From Lingula anatina (lineage: Eukaryota; Brachiopoda; Lingulata; Lingulida; Lingulidae): 64,000 bases of DNA. Made by a program: the position numbers and the translations under genes. Positions 24,185-36,673 of the stretch are shown one piece after another. Below the pieces are notes generated by a model. It was not told the DNA's origin, did not search any database, and saw nothing but the letters and a program-made list of their open reading frames with translations. The stretch is taken from contig NW_019775485.1 in the NCBI RefSeq assembly GCF_001039355.2, positions 303,408 to 367,407 on the forward strand. Direction: 5' to 3'. The stretch's first letter is position 1, and every line of letters begins with the position of its first letter.

Positions 24185-27100
24185 AGGGTCAACGCTGCCA
24201 CTAGATTGTTAGGCTTGTAAAGCCAACAAATGCAGCACGTTATTTACATACTCTTCAGACGACAATTTATTGCGCGCTCGCGTGCTACCGGTATGCTAGG
24301 GTTGCCTTTTCTTTCAGTCTTATCCCATGGACTCGTATGGAACGGATGGGCTAATGTTGCTGCGTAGCTTAAAAGAAAAATACACTGAAGACAATCGTGT
24401 GATCTCTCTTTTACCGTTAATGACACTCTTGTCATCAACGCGATCTCTGTTCATATACAGGTAAGTTACGACCTCCTGTTTAGCCAGATGTGACGCAATG
24501 CGTTTTCTGTCTCACCCAACACAATCAAACAATTGTTGAACTTTTTCTGGATTTATAATTATTCCCTACCTGTATCAATGGTTATAATAGCTGTGAAGTT
24601 CGAACGGAAATGATTCTAGATCTACAACACCAACAGCACATAATAACTATGTACCAAGCTATATATATTTGCACAGAAACATATTGCTTTTAACCATCCA
24701 GGGTGCAATTAATAATAAGGAAAAGAGTACTGTATATGAACAGAAAATTAACTTGAGTCATATTTTACTATTATATTATATCATAGGTATGATGTTTCCG
24801 TATATAAAAGTTTTTGTTCTGTGGGAATGGGAATCATCCTGAGATCTCTCCTCTTTACCAGCTTATATATATATGTGTGCAAAACATATATCAGATATTT
24901 AAATACTGATAAGCCATGTTGATAATAGTGGTTGATTTTCAATAATCCCGCAAACAGGTTGGAGAGAGTTTATAATTTTTTAAATAAATAATAACCCTTG
25001 GATATCCACAGTATGTGAAACTAAGGTCTCTGCGAGTATATTCACAGAATTAGGTCGTCCTCCACAATCTTTTTTTTTAATTGACCAATGTAAAATCATA
25101 TAATTTTCCAGGAAGATTTATTAATAAAGCTTTGAACAGTTTAACCTTGTTCGTCATAGATTTTTTTTTTTTTTTTTTTTTTTTTTTGCTTATCGCGCCT
25201 TTATACAGACGTACCGGTGTACCAACGTAAAGACGCCTGACATCGCATTTTTTGCGTAATGCCTTATGCTTTAACTATTTCAACCAAATTTACAGAGAAA
25301 AAGAATTGAGATACTTCGAGAAATCACCTTTTAAGCAATACGAAACATAGTATTAAAATAAAAAGACAAATACCACTGAATGTGCTAAATGTGGCGCGAT
25401 CTACCACCATCACTATGCTTAAACATGTCAACAGCTACAAAAATTGAAATTACCACTATCATTTACAAAAGCATTAATGGCAAATAAAGGGAAGGAAGTA
25501 ATACAGTTGTCATCTCGGTGTTGCAGCTGAAAAACAAAACATGATAACATGATGGCTCTGTCACAATAATTATTTTGTCAAGGTCCATGCAAATGTAAAT
25601 CACTGATCCAAACCTAGAGCTATTGCTCTGTTTTTTAATATGGTCTAAATCATTCTGCAACACCGTTACTTTGTATATCACCATGTTTTTCATCTTTTAA
25701 AGTTTGTATCAGACTGTGCCATAAACTTTTCGACTTACTGGCCATTCGGACCGCTACTTTCCTTAAAACGTCTAGTCCGTATCAGGATTCACTGGTCCGA
25801 ATAAAAATTTCAGTAAGACTGGACATTACATTAGTATAGATAATAACAAGAAATTCATTTTGTCAGATGTTTATTTTCGAATCATCGTGTAACAGTGATA
25901 TTTCAAAAAACAAGATAAATCAAACCGACAGCTCTTTTGAAAAGTTATAGAAAAAGCCTAATGGCCATGTCGGACCACTAAATTTACACATTCTGAATAA
26001 TTTACTGGTACAAACAAAACTTTATTAGCGGTTGGCTTACAAACAGTGACTTACGCTGCAGACTCTAATATACAAAAAAAAAAAAAAAAAAAAAAAATGA
26101 GTGATCGAGAGAAAATAATCACAAAAGAAAAAATGATTTCTCAAAAACAAGAAACTGATGTTTTTAAAAATGTTATCTGTTATTTTCTCAGTCATCTTAA
26201 CATACATGTAGCTACCTTTTCATTATTAAAAGTCGTGTCATATCTTTAACAAACTTCCATGAACGTATCTTTAGTATGTGAAATCCAATTTTGATTCCCA
26301 AGAATGATGATAAAAACAAAATGATAAACTTTTTTCAAATACTGTTAAATATTTTTTATCTTGTGTAAAGACGATAAAAAGGTAAATCGTGGTAAAAAGT
26401 GGCAAAAAGTGACAAAAGTGGTAAAAAGTGGCAAAAAGTGTTTTGTACTTTTCAGACACCATTTCTACCCTCCTACAAATTGTCTCTACCACGTGGCTGA
26501 CTTGTCATTCCACATAAGTACAAAACACTTTTGGTCTCTACGAACGATTTATTTTTCTGTCACATTTTCAGATTGTAATGAAGATTTATAACTGTTGATC
26601 ACTCAGACGGAAAAACGTGGCGATAGATTAGAAAATGAGAAACTAGAATAAAACGTGGTTTGTTGTGAATTTCATTCACTCTCTACTAACTGCCAGGTGT
26701 TTAATGTACTGACAGTCATTATCTTTCTATCACTGTATTATAAGGATAGATCACCTCATCATTTCACTAGCATAACCTCTTGTGTGTTACGTCACCGGTC
26801 AAGTGGAACAGGAGATGGTAACATTCAACATTACCCGTACAACTCTTTTCATGCTTGGTTTGTCAGATAGAACAACAAGTGCTTGAAGCAAATATGTTAA
26901 GCATTGTTTTTATTGCAGGACGGAAATATCGCTTCCTTATAAATAACTTACTGTCCACCACGTGGAGGGAAAGTCACTTAATCGATTTAGATAAATCCTC
27001 TCACGTTATTCACAACTCCCTCTGAATACACTTAAATCTGAATTTAATTTAGGAGGTGTTATTGAGCACACCTGTGCTATGAAAAGCTCCGTTAGCTCCC

Positions 27101-28244
27101 CCAACGACCTACCTGTGCTGTCCCGGTGTCAATTTCATTCACCTGTAATTAACTCCCTTTGATGTCACCGCAAGCTGTCAATTTCACAATGGCGCGCCGC
27201 GATGCAGGGCCGAGGATCTGATATAGCGTTATAGAAATGATAATATCGCAGAGCAGCGCTTTAATTGTTGATACTTAAACCCTTCGTAATTTCACAATGC
27301 AAAACGCGATGGGGATCATAGCTTTGAAAACAGGGGATTCAGGCCATTTAAGCGGTGATACTCTCGCGCGAACAATAGAATGCGTAGAGGTTTAATAGGA
27401 TTTTCAGCCACAAGGTGTGAAAGCGGCGGTGAAAAGTTAGTGGATACTTTGTATATTGGTTGAGGAGGAAACAGGCCAGTTCTCTATGTTTTTGAGTGAT
27501 CTGGGAAGCACGGGGATATGCCCCAGTACTATTTGGGTATTGAATCCTGCATTTCATGCATATGGACTGTTAGTTTAATTTGCAAGACACCTAAGTATCT
27601 TTAAGTCTAATAGAAATGTTATACACAAATACCAGTAATTAAAATGTGTTTTTAGAAACAACCAATAATTAATAAGTAGACAAAATTAGATAAAAATGAG
27701 TTTAGTCCAAAGGCTGGTCTTGTGCTTCAAAATGAATAGTTCGCCGTCTCAAAGAGGGAAGGAAGGTTTAAATTTATTCCACTTTTAATAAAAATTCAAG
27801 AACTGATTATTGGTCATTGTTCTTACTTCTGCGCATGTAAAGGGACTGGTAACATAAAACGATCAAATAAGTTTACTTAAAAAAATAAAACATCTTCAAA
27901 CTCGACTCTTTTGCATTTTTTACTGTAGTTTTTCTATCTAATGGAGTATTTAATATTACATACTGGTGAGTAAATACTTAATTAACCACACACCAAATGC
28001 ACTACAAATTGGTAATCACGGAGGCAAACACGATAATACAATGACTGACACATTCACAGTTGAACTACTGGCAGTCTGAATAGGCTGGGTGGCAATATAG
28101 TTGGTAGGGTGGGTTAATGTATTGACACACCTTTTTCTCCTCTGGGCCTGGTGGCTAAGAACGCTTTCCCCTCTACCCAAAATGCGCTGTCCTGTAACGC
28201 CAACGAAATGGGGTGCTGGTTGAAGATGCAAGTATTCAAATAGC

Positions 28245-28618
28245 NNNNNNNNNNNNNNNNNNNNNNNNNNNNNNNNNNNNNNNNNNNNNNNNNNNNNNNN
28301 NNNNNNNNNNNNNNNNNNNNNNNNNNNNNNNNNNNNNNNNNNNNNNNNNNNNNNNNNNNNNNNNNNNNNNNNNNNNNNNNNNNNNNNNNNNNNNNNNNNN
28401 NNNNNNNNNNNNNNNNNNNNNNNNNNNNNNNNNNNNNNNNNNNNNNNNNNNNNNNNNNNNNNNNNNNNNNNNNNNNNNNNNNNNNNNNNNNNNNNNNNNN
28501 NNNNNNNNNNNNNNNNNNNNNNNNNNNNNNNNNNNNNNNNNNNNNNNNNNNNNNNNNNNNNNNNNNNNNNNNNNNNNNNNNNNNNNNNNNNNNNNNNNNN
28601 NNNNNNNNNNNNNNNNNN
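28245..28618. other. Assembly gap of 374 Ns
   Basis: An N run is followed by poly-C and then poly-A (28621-28658). Frames predicted across it are artefacts. Confidence 0.98.
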
Positions 28619-28632
28619 GCCCCCCCCCCCCC

Positions 28633-28668
<36 letters not shown>

Positions 28669-30604
28669 GAGGGCTGACTCTTACTCGGTAAACTGGACGA
28701 TATTTTTGACGTCGTAATTCAGAACACTAAACAATATAATTACTGGTGTTTATGAATGCTACACGTTCCCATGTGGCATCTCTTAGATGATAGCTAGACG
28801 TTAGAATATACTCCCAGAAAACAAGCCACCAAGACCTCATAGTGACTAACAAGATACTTGACTTTTATTGGATCTGATTTGATGATAATAAGAGAAATAT
28901 TATACTCCCGGCACCGCAGGTAACTTGCTGCTAATTTGGTGGCAAATGAATTAACGGTGCCAAAATTAGCTCCATTCGGCTCATTACAGCCTTTAATTTC
29001 CCATTAATCCATTATGAATTATATGGCTTATTATTCTTGATTAGTTTACTAAGATATCATTGATGACAGAAGTCGTTCAGTGGAAATTACATATCAGGCC
29101 TTAATAAATAGGCCCGATATAATTGACTTACGATGTAATCCGCAATCAAATGTCCGATTTCCTCAATACTGCCTTCCCTTTCATCCTAGTGCATTGATTT
29201 TTTCATTTTCTTTTGAATTTCTTGGCTGTATTGTATACTAAAATTATTCTAAAATTAATATACGTAGTATTAACCAAAAAAAAAAACATACCATCTAATT
29301 TCGATGTGAAACAATTGTTTCTTGCGTCAAATGCGATAAACAACCCGCTAAATGATTTAATGACAAAATTCCCCAATCCCAAAGCTGTGTGTTTATCGGA
29401 TTCTATATAAAGTACGAGAGTTGTCCTCTGATGCAATGAAAGATGAATGAGAAAGGGAGCAGGGCGCCGACCTGGGAAGGCAAAGCAAAAAACTTTCGGA
29501 AATCCCGGTAGATTAGGGAGGCGGGGCCGCAGTTTCAAATTCGTTAAATTTCATCTTTTCAGTTAATTAGTTGGAGGTCCGATTCCGTGATTGACTGTAT
29601 GTCGCAGCGATAACGTCGGAGCTCACGGTCATGCGTCTCTCCTCCTCTGACAATGATTAAATACTTTTAAAAGATAAAATGCTCAGTTAAAGACTATTCG
29701 AGTTTTTAGGAGAAAAACTGGTATGTGCTTATCATCATCAGTGATTGCAAACTGGGCAACTTTGTTACTGATATATCTGTCTGACAATTTATTTGTTATG
29801 TTATGTTATTTACTTGTTTGTTTGTTTGTTTGTTCATTTGTCTGTTTTTCTTTATTTATTTATTTATATATATTATATTTTATTAACTCTGAGCACTAGA
29901 GCCTGGTATTACAAAACTAAACCAGTTTTTATCATCCACTCGGAAGACTATTATATAGAGTTCCCGCGACGATGAATTTATCATTAACTGTATTAACACC
30001 AATTTTTTAAAGTTAGCAATATAAGAAACTAAAACAGTTCATTTCCCGTAAAGGCTCTTTTAACTGTTCTCTTCTGAATTCATGATTATTACTGTTATAG
30101 TATTTGAATTGGGGGTGATCTTTAATAAAGAAATAATATATTTTGGTGCTTATCTATTTCTTTTAATAATACTCATTTTTTCTAATCCTTTAATTCTCTT
30201 ATCAATCTTCTTTTGTGATAATGTATAGTTGTGTTTGTCTTAATAGCAGATGGGAATAACAATAATAATAATAGTATTCCATTCGCGTCTGCTTATGTGG
30301 TCAATTTATTTTTGGGGGCTAAAAGTTGACCACGTTAACAACACTGCTAGCGTCCACACCCTACCCCACCACCATCCATCATCGAGCCAACGCCACAAAA
30401 GTTGATAAAATACACCCCTTTAACTTCTCCGACAACACGCGAGATAGCATCTTGTCCATTAACCCGCTAGTGAACCTCATCTTTTCACTTTTCTCTCCTT
30501 TCTTCTCGGCGTTAGGAAAGATTAGGCACGCTTCATAATGCTGTTCTCATTTCTCGCCTGGTTTCAAAGTGGCAATTACCTTCGTGCTTATCTCAAAGGA
30601 AATC

Positions 30605-30606
30605 TC

Positions 30607-30651
<45 letters not shown>
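30605..30651. repeat. (TC)n microsatellite
   Basis: About 45 bp of pure TC repeat. The small open frame across it is not a gene. Confidence 0.95.
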
Positions 30652-31305
30652 ATACATCGATGCTGTACTCGGAAATCAGACGACAATATTTAACCTGATT
30701 ATTTACCACATCTGTTCACTGGAATCAATTCATTGTAACAATTTCGATAGGTTAATTCATCATCGTATATCAAATATTTATAAATATACCGGATCGTATT
30801 ACCAAAATAAGTAAATATGGCATTATTTTAGCCGCAACGAGCAGTTTCTTTTCAAGAAACAGTATACCACGATTGATGCGACATTTTATATAGATTTGGA
30901 AATTTGGTTTCCCAATTATATATACTAGTACATGTAGACATAATTGTATCTTAGACAGCTTTCAATCATGTTGCGATTTTGCAGGTGCTCTCACATCCCT
31001 GATTAATACTTACGGGCCTGTAACATATGAGAAAAAAAAAAATCATGTCACTTATAAAAAAATTATAAAAGGTCAGTTGCATCGTTCTTTACTTAATTCT
31101 AATCATTAATTTTTATAAATTGAGCCTATGGTTCAGGTTCCAAAATATACAGAGTCGTCATTGTCTAATAGAAAAGTCACTGCTGACGTCACGCTAATCA
31201 TTATCATTGTCTTCCTTCATGAAAACTTCATTTTTTTATGTAAGATATACTTTTATATGACCATTACGAAAACACAGAGAGATCATTATCTACATGCACT
31301 CTGTA

Positions 31306-31562
31306 AGGCCCCATTTAGATTGACACCATCGCTCTACGTGGATCGACCCAACTCTGCGGGGACTCTTGCTGACTGCAATCAGCTTAATTAAATGTCACGC
31401 CTCCTCTTAGCGTTAAGTATAATACAGAAAAAAAGCTGGTGATTATACAAGTACTTTGGAAACAAGAGGAGGCATGTCATTCAGTTAAGCTGATTCCACT
31501 TAGCGAGAGTCCCTGCAGAGGTCGATCCATGTGCACCGATGATGTCTATTAAAATGGAGCCT
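31306..31562. mobile_element. Foldback MITE-like element with arms of about 105 bp
   Basis: The left arm (31306-31408) and the right arm (31451-31562) are inverted copies of each other. AGGCCCCATTT pairs with AAATGGAGCCT, GTGGATCGACC with GGTCGATCCAT, and the GACTCTTGCTGA, ATCAGCTTAA and GCCTCCTCTT blocks are matched in order. TA flanks both ends (31304-31305 and 31563-31564), as expected for a TA target-site duplication of Tc1/mariner-type elements. There is no coding capacity. Confidence 0.75.
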
Positions 31563-33091
31563 TAGAGTTTTTTACATGTATATTTCCTTAAAATGCAATA
31601 AATGTCTGTCCGAACTCGGTAGACTTCGAGAACCAAAAACAGGGTGGGTTCACAAAAAAGTTAAAATCTGAAGTTCGAACATTTGAGTCTACATGTGCCG
31701 GTACCTTGACTGTAATAAATACTATGTAGTCCACAGGTATACAGCAAATGTCTGACTTAACCTTAGCATTTTTTATCCTTTGTGAAATGGACCCAAGATG
31801 ACTTCTTAAATGGGTTACGATTTTTTAAACCCAAAGTCAAATCAAGCTAGAATATTTAGTTAATATAAAAAGCTCTTATTTTAATCAACCCAAAATACAT
31901 TGTCAGGTAAAGGCAGGCCCGGGTTAAGGTGTCCTGGTGCCCTAAGCACCCCCAGCATCACAGTGCCGCAATACCGGAACAGGTAACTTGTGGCAAACCA
32001 GCTTTCCATATTAAAAATCCCATTGCTTTATGCTTCTCATATACATTATTCTACCATTTCTACTGTTTTTGTATTTTTCTTTTCTACCACTCAAATACCT
32101 TTGTTTTATTTTAAATATTTTTACTCTGGCAGTTTGTTGCCCACTCAGCCGTGTTATCACAAGTTTGTGCGTTGTCTGTTTTTACACAAATCTGTTCATG
32201 CAAGTAGTGTACATGGGAGTCGTTGCCAGTTTCCTCATAAAATGAGCTGGAACACACTCACACTCTTTTGTACTCACACCCAACACACAGGAATTAGGAA
32301 CCTATTGGCCCACTTCATACCACACGACTTTACAACTGTCTGTGCAATTTATTCCCCAATACCACAAGTAAAAGGACATGTATCAATTTGGAAAATGAGA
32401 CTGGCCCATTTGATACACGTCGTTGAGAAATTTCAGTTTAACCATCATTTTATGCTCTTTTATTGTATTTCCTCGAATACATATTAGTCTTGTGTGTGAC
32501 ATATTAATACCATGTAGTCTGCGTGCCAAACTGTGTCTTTTCTTTATCTTCGAGAGAAAGTCCATCACCTTGCTTGTCGAAGCGTGCCCAGTGCATTCTA
32601 AAGGTTCTGTTGCTGTTCAATGTAAGCAGGATGCGCGGGGATGTCATGGTCAGCAATGCCGACGAGCCTGTCATAGCATTATAGAAAACAACCTCAAGTT
32701 GACGATTGAGCCTCTTTTTAGAAATTATGAAAGCAGTCACAGTCTCAGTGGCTTTGAGGCCGTTTTGCTATTGTATGTCAGCGGACTACAGGGGTACATG
32801 CATGGCGATCCACCTTCAATGTAAATTCAAAATTAACGACTTGACTCAATAAAGAACGACTCGATAAAGAACAGTTGGTTTGTAACATTAGTTTGGCTTC
32901 ATGTGATGAATGAAGGGTGCGGAAGAAGTCAGTGAAACCGTTTTGGAAATTTGTAATTCCACGGTATTTTTTTCATTAATCGGATAGATACCAATTTCCA
33001 CTCTGCCAATTCGTTCATGCACAAGTGGTGGCATGTTTTCACTTTCCAAATATCACTCAAGTTCTTTTCTCTCCTCTCCTTTTTTGCTTCC

Positions 33092-34881
33092 AAAACGAAG
33101 CTGTTTTAGGTGAAGTTGCATTACAGTCTACTCTAGTGCAAGTGTTAAAGCCCTGACAGGGTCAGCTCAAAGGATCTCCGAAAAATGCGGTAGGCTACAA
33201 AGAAAATGTCTCCGAGGCCTGCGACCAACTGCGAGCTGCGAGTCAACCAGTTCGCTTTATGCCTCCCAGTAGTATAGTGTAGACTTCGATTATTATTCAT
33301 TAATCTCTATTAATCTAAGTTGATGAATCTGGTGGGGCCTCGTGACAGACCTCATTTGTCTTGACCAATCAGAGAGCACGTCTCAGCAGGACGACTGACG
33401 TCGGTAGTCGCTCTGTGCGACCTCGGTCCAACAATGAACCAATCAGGAAACTCGATCTATACCTCATGGGGATTTGAGGACTGAGTTTGACAGATAGAAC
33501 AATAACAACGAGCGAAATGAAAGAAAGATAGATGACAGAGCTAAAGACCACCCCTCAATTTACTGTGCACTGATAGAATCAGCAGTGTAAAAGATAGTAC
33601 GTAGCTTTAGCGTAATTACTTTTCAATGCTAGCTCAAGGCAAGCAGGCAGGGTGTTTGTTCAAAACCACAACCGGGGAACCAAGCACAAGTCTGCTGTAA
33701 GGTTTCTGCAGAGAAAAAACAACCGAGCTTTACTGCAACTCGTTTTCATAATTCAGCATCATCGTGACAGCTAGGTCGCCGATGAAAAAACATAAGTAGG
33801 AACATTATCCCGCCGATGAGAACGTTTGGACGACTTCGCCCATTAATTTGAACACAGAGTGTGCTTTTACAAACATTTATTCAAAACTAACCACTTACCA
33901 AAACAATGTCGGACGGAACAGCGGGACAGAAATGAATTCGAAATTGGTCTCATTAAGAAAATCTGCTGCGTTAAAAACAAAGCGCTTGCACGGTCTACGT
34001 AGGAGGTTAATTACTCCGTGTTAAGTCAACACCGCAGCCAGATCGAACAGCCAGGGAATCCGTTTGATAAATAATCCCATGGAATAACTTTACTCAACTA
34101 AAACAAAGTGAATACGGGCGTCGAGCTAGGGTTACCCGCTTTAGATACATAGAGCCCACAGCTGGGCATTGACATTACAAAACTGGATATTTTACTGCGC
34201 ATCGACATTACTGGCTTCGAGGTCTCCAGATAGCAGACGTTTTGAAAGGCGAAATACCAAGAGGGAGAACGTTCTTGTTAAGCTGAACAAGCACAACGTG
34301 ATTCGGTACGGCCATAGAGCAGATTTCAACGGCAAAATAATAGGTGACGTGTTGGGCCCGACAGCCAGGGAAAGACAGATACAGAGGACATAGTTGCAAG
34401 GGAATTTTGTCGAAGAGCATGTGGGTGCATGTTATTCTTTGTGATGTACATGAAAACGCATCATTTGGAAAGCCGTGACATCAGCCTTTGACATATCGCA
34501 TTATAACTGTATCTCTGTTTCATAGGTTGTTTAGAGGGAAAATTCATTAATGGTAATTCGACGGCAAAATTTGGGAGAACAATTGCCTAAGAAGAGGCAG
34601 TGATAATCTTTGGCTGATGGAAAGTCTCTTTCCGACTGTTTGAATACGATATATAGGTACAGGAGTGGTAAATCTTGTTGACACGTGTAGGTGCTATTGA
34701 CGTTTTCTCTGTAATCAAGGACCTGAATTTCGGAGCGAAGTCAGGGAATCGAATGTGATCCATCACCGTAGGTCATCGGTCCCGGTTCATTATATCATGG
34801 ATAATTAATCTGTTAACGTTGAAAAAAGAGAAAGATGCAGAGAAAACCCGGAGCTTCGTTTACGATAGACGCCTTAATTGC
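33092..34881. repeat. First copy of a 1.79-kb direct duplication (Gbx 5' region)
   Basis: Nearly identical to 34883-36673, with about four differences: gaggCctgcg versus gaggTtgcg-type substitution near 33209, one extra T near 36360 in the second copy, and two bases near 34627 versus 36419. It includes the putative Gbx promoter and the first 47 nt of the Gbx coding sequence (34835-34881), then stops at a single N. The near identity and the N point to two unmerged contig ends or haplotypes. Confidence 0.95.
33365..33443 (+). promoter_or_regulatory. Two CCAAT boxes flanking a CRE-like TGACGTC (copy 1)
   Basis: ACCAATCAG occurs at about 33364-33372 and 33438-33446, with TGACGTC at 33396-33402 between them. 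It lies about 1.4 kb upstream of the Gbx start codon in its own copy. Such spacing is common in NF-Y-dependent promoters. The identical arrangement is in the second copy at about 35155-35237. No mapped start site is available. Confidence 0.4.
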
Positions 34882-34882
34882 N
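34882..34882. other. Single-N contig join creating an apparent duplication
   Basis: One N separates the interrupted first copy of Gbx exon 1 from the start of the second 1.79-kb copy. Other single-N joins lie at 18773, 22126 and 55665. Confidence 0.9.
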
Positions 34883-36673
34883 AAAACGAAGCTGTTTTAG
34901 GTGAAGTTGCATTACAGTCTACTCTAGTGCAAGTGTTAAAGCCCTGACAGGGTCAGCTCAAAGGATCTCCGAAAAATGCGGTAGGCTACAAAGAAAATGT
35001 CTCCGAGGCTTGCGACCAACTGCGAGCTGCGAGTCAACCAGTTCGCTTTATGCCTCCCAGTAGTATAGTGTAGACTTCGATTATTATTCATTAATCTCTA
35101 TTAATCTAAGTTGATGAATCTGGTGGGGCCTCGTGACAGACCTCATTTGTCTTGACCAATCAGAGAGCACGTCTCAGCAGGACGACTGACGTCGGTAGTC
35201 GCTCTGTGCGACCTCGGTCCAACAATGAACCAATCAGGAAACTCGATCTATACCTCATGGGGATTTGAGGACTGAGTTTGACAGATAGAACAATAACAAC
35301 GAGCGAAATGAAAGAAAGATAGATGACAGAGCTAAAGACCACCCCTCAATTTACTGTGCACTGATAGAATCAGCAGTGTAAAAGATAGTACGTAGCTTTA
35401 GCGTAATTACTTTTCAATGCTAGCTCAAGGCAAGCAGGCAGGGTGTTTGTTCAAAACCACAACCGGGGAACCAAGCACAAGTCTGCTGTAAGGTTTCTGC
35501 AGAGAAAAAACAACCGAGCTTTACTGCAACTCGTTTTCATAATTCAGCATCATCGTGACAGCTAGGTCGCCGATGAAAAAACATAAGTAGGAACATTATC
35601 CCGCCGATGAGAACGTTTGGACGACTTCGCCCATTAATTTGAACACAGAGTGTGCTTTTACAAACATTTATTCAAAACTAACCACTTACCAAAACAATGT
35701 CGGACGGAACAGCGGGACAGAAATGAATTCGAAATTGGTCTCATTAAGAAAATCTGCTGCGTTAAAAACAAAGCGCTTGCACGGTCTACGTAGGAGGTTA
35801 ATTACTCCGTGTTAAGTCAACACCGCAGCCAGATCGAACAGCCAGGGAATCCGTTTGATAAATAATCCCATGGAATAACTTTACTCAACTAAAACAAAGT
35901 GAATACGGGCGTCGAGCTAGGGTTACCCGCTTTAGATACATAGAGCCCACAGCTGGGCATTGACATTACAAAACTGGATATTTTACTGCGCATCGACATT
36001 ACTGGCTTCGAGGTCTCCAGATAGCAGACGTTTTGAAAGGCGAAATACCAAGAGGGAGAACGTTCTTGTTAAGCTGAACAAGCACAACGTGATTCGGTAC
36101 GGCCATAGAGCAGATTTCAACGGCAAAATAATAGGTGACGTGTTGGGCCCGACAGCCAGGGAAAGACAGATACAGAGGACATAGTTGCAAGGGAATTTTG
36201 TCGAAGAGCATGTGGGTGCATGTTATTCTTTGTGATGTACATGAAAACGCATCATTTGGAAAGCCGTGACATCAGCCTTTGACATATCGCATTATAACTG
36301 TATCTCTGTTTCATAGGTTGTTTAGAGGGAAAATTCATTAATGGTAATTCGACGGCAAAATTTTGGGAGAACAATTGCCTAAGAAGAGGCAGTGATAATC
36401 TTTGGCTGATGGAAAGTCTTTATCCGACTGTTTGAATACGATATATAGGTACAGGAGTGGTAAATCTTGTTGACACGTGTAGGTGCTATTGACGTTTTCT
36501 CTGTAATCAAGGACCTGAATTTCGGAGCGAAGTCAGGGAATCGAATGTGATCCATCACCGTAGGTCATCGGTCCCGGTTCATTATATCATGGATAATTAA
36601 TCTGTTAACGTTGAAAAAAGAGAAAGATGCAGAGAAAACCCGGAGCTTCGTTTACGATAGACGCCTTAATTGC
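34883..36673. repeat. Second copy of the 1.79-kb direct duplication
   Basis: The counterpart of 33092-34881. This copy continues without a break into the rest of Gbx exon 1, so it is the functional 5' region in this assembly. Confidence 0.95.
35155..35237 (+). promoter_or_regulatory. Two CCAAT boxes flanking a CRE-like TGACGTC (copy 2, in front of intact Gbx)
   Basis: ACCAATCAG near 35155 and near 35229 and TGACGTC near 35187, about 1.4 kb before the ATG at 36627. This is the copy physically linked to the complete exon 1 and the better candidate for the Gbx promoter. Confidence 0.4.

Larger units (their letters stand above)
24185..33091. other. Long gene-free stretch upstream of Gbx
   Basis: No exon was supported over about 8.9 kb, apart from a 374-N gap and poly-T/poly-A runs (25160-25188, 26075-26097). 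Some blocks are less AT-skewed and rich in TAAT-type homeodomain words, for example 26960-27330 (including CCCTTTGATGTC, a TCF/LEF-like site) and 28900-29060. They could be cis-regulatory modules of the neighbouring developmental gene, but this is a guess without conservation data. Confidence 0.4.

Noticed and set aside
28213-28677. Open frames spanning the second N gap
   Set aside because: Ns plus poly-C and poly-A only.
31929-32824. Several overlapping plus-strand frames up to 165 codons
   Set aside because: Low-complexity Phe/Tyr/Ser-rich translations of T-rich DNA, with no domain or splice consistency.
34835-34881. A second Gbx start suggesting two Gbx genes
   Set aside because: Only 47 coding bases precede the N, and the sequence is identical to the real exon 1, so it is best explained by the unmerged overlap.
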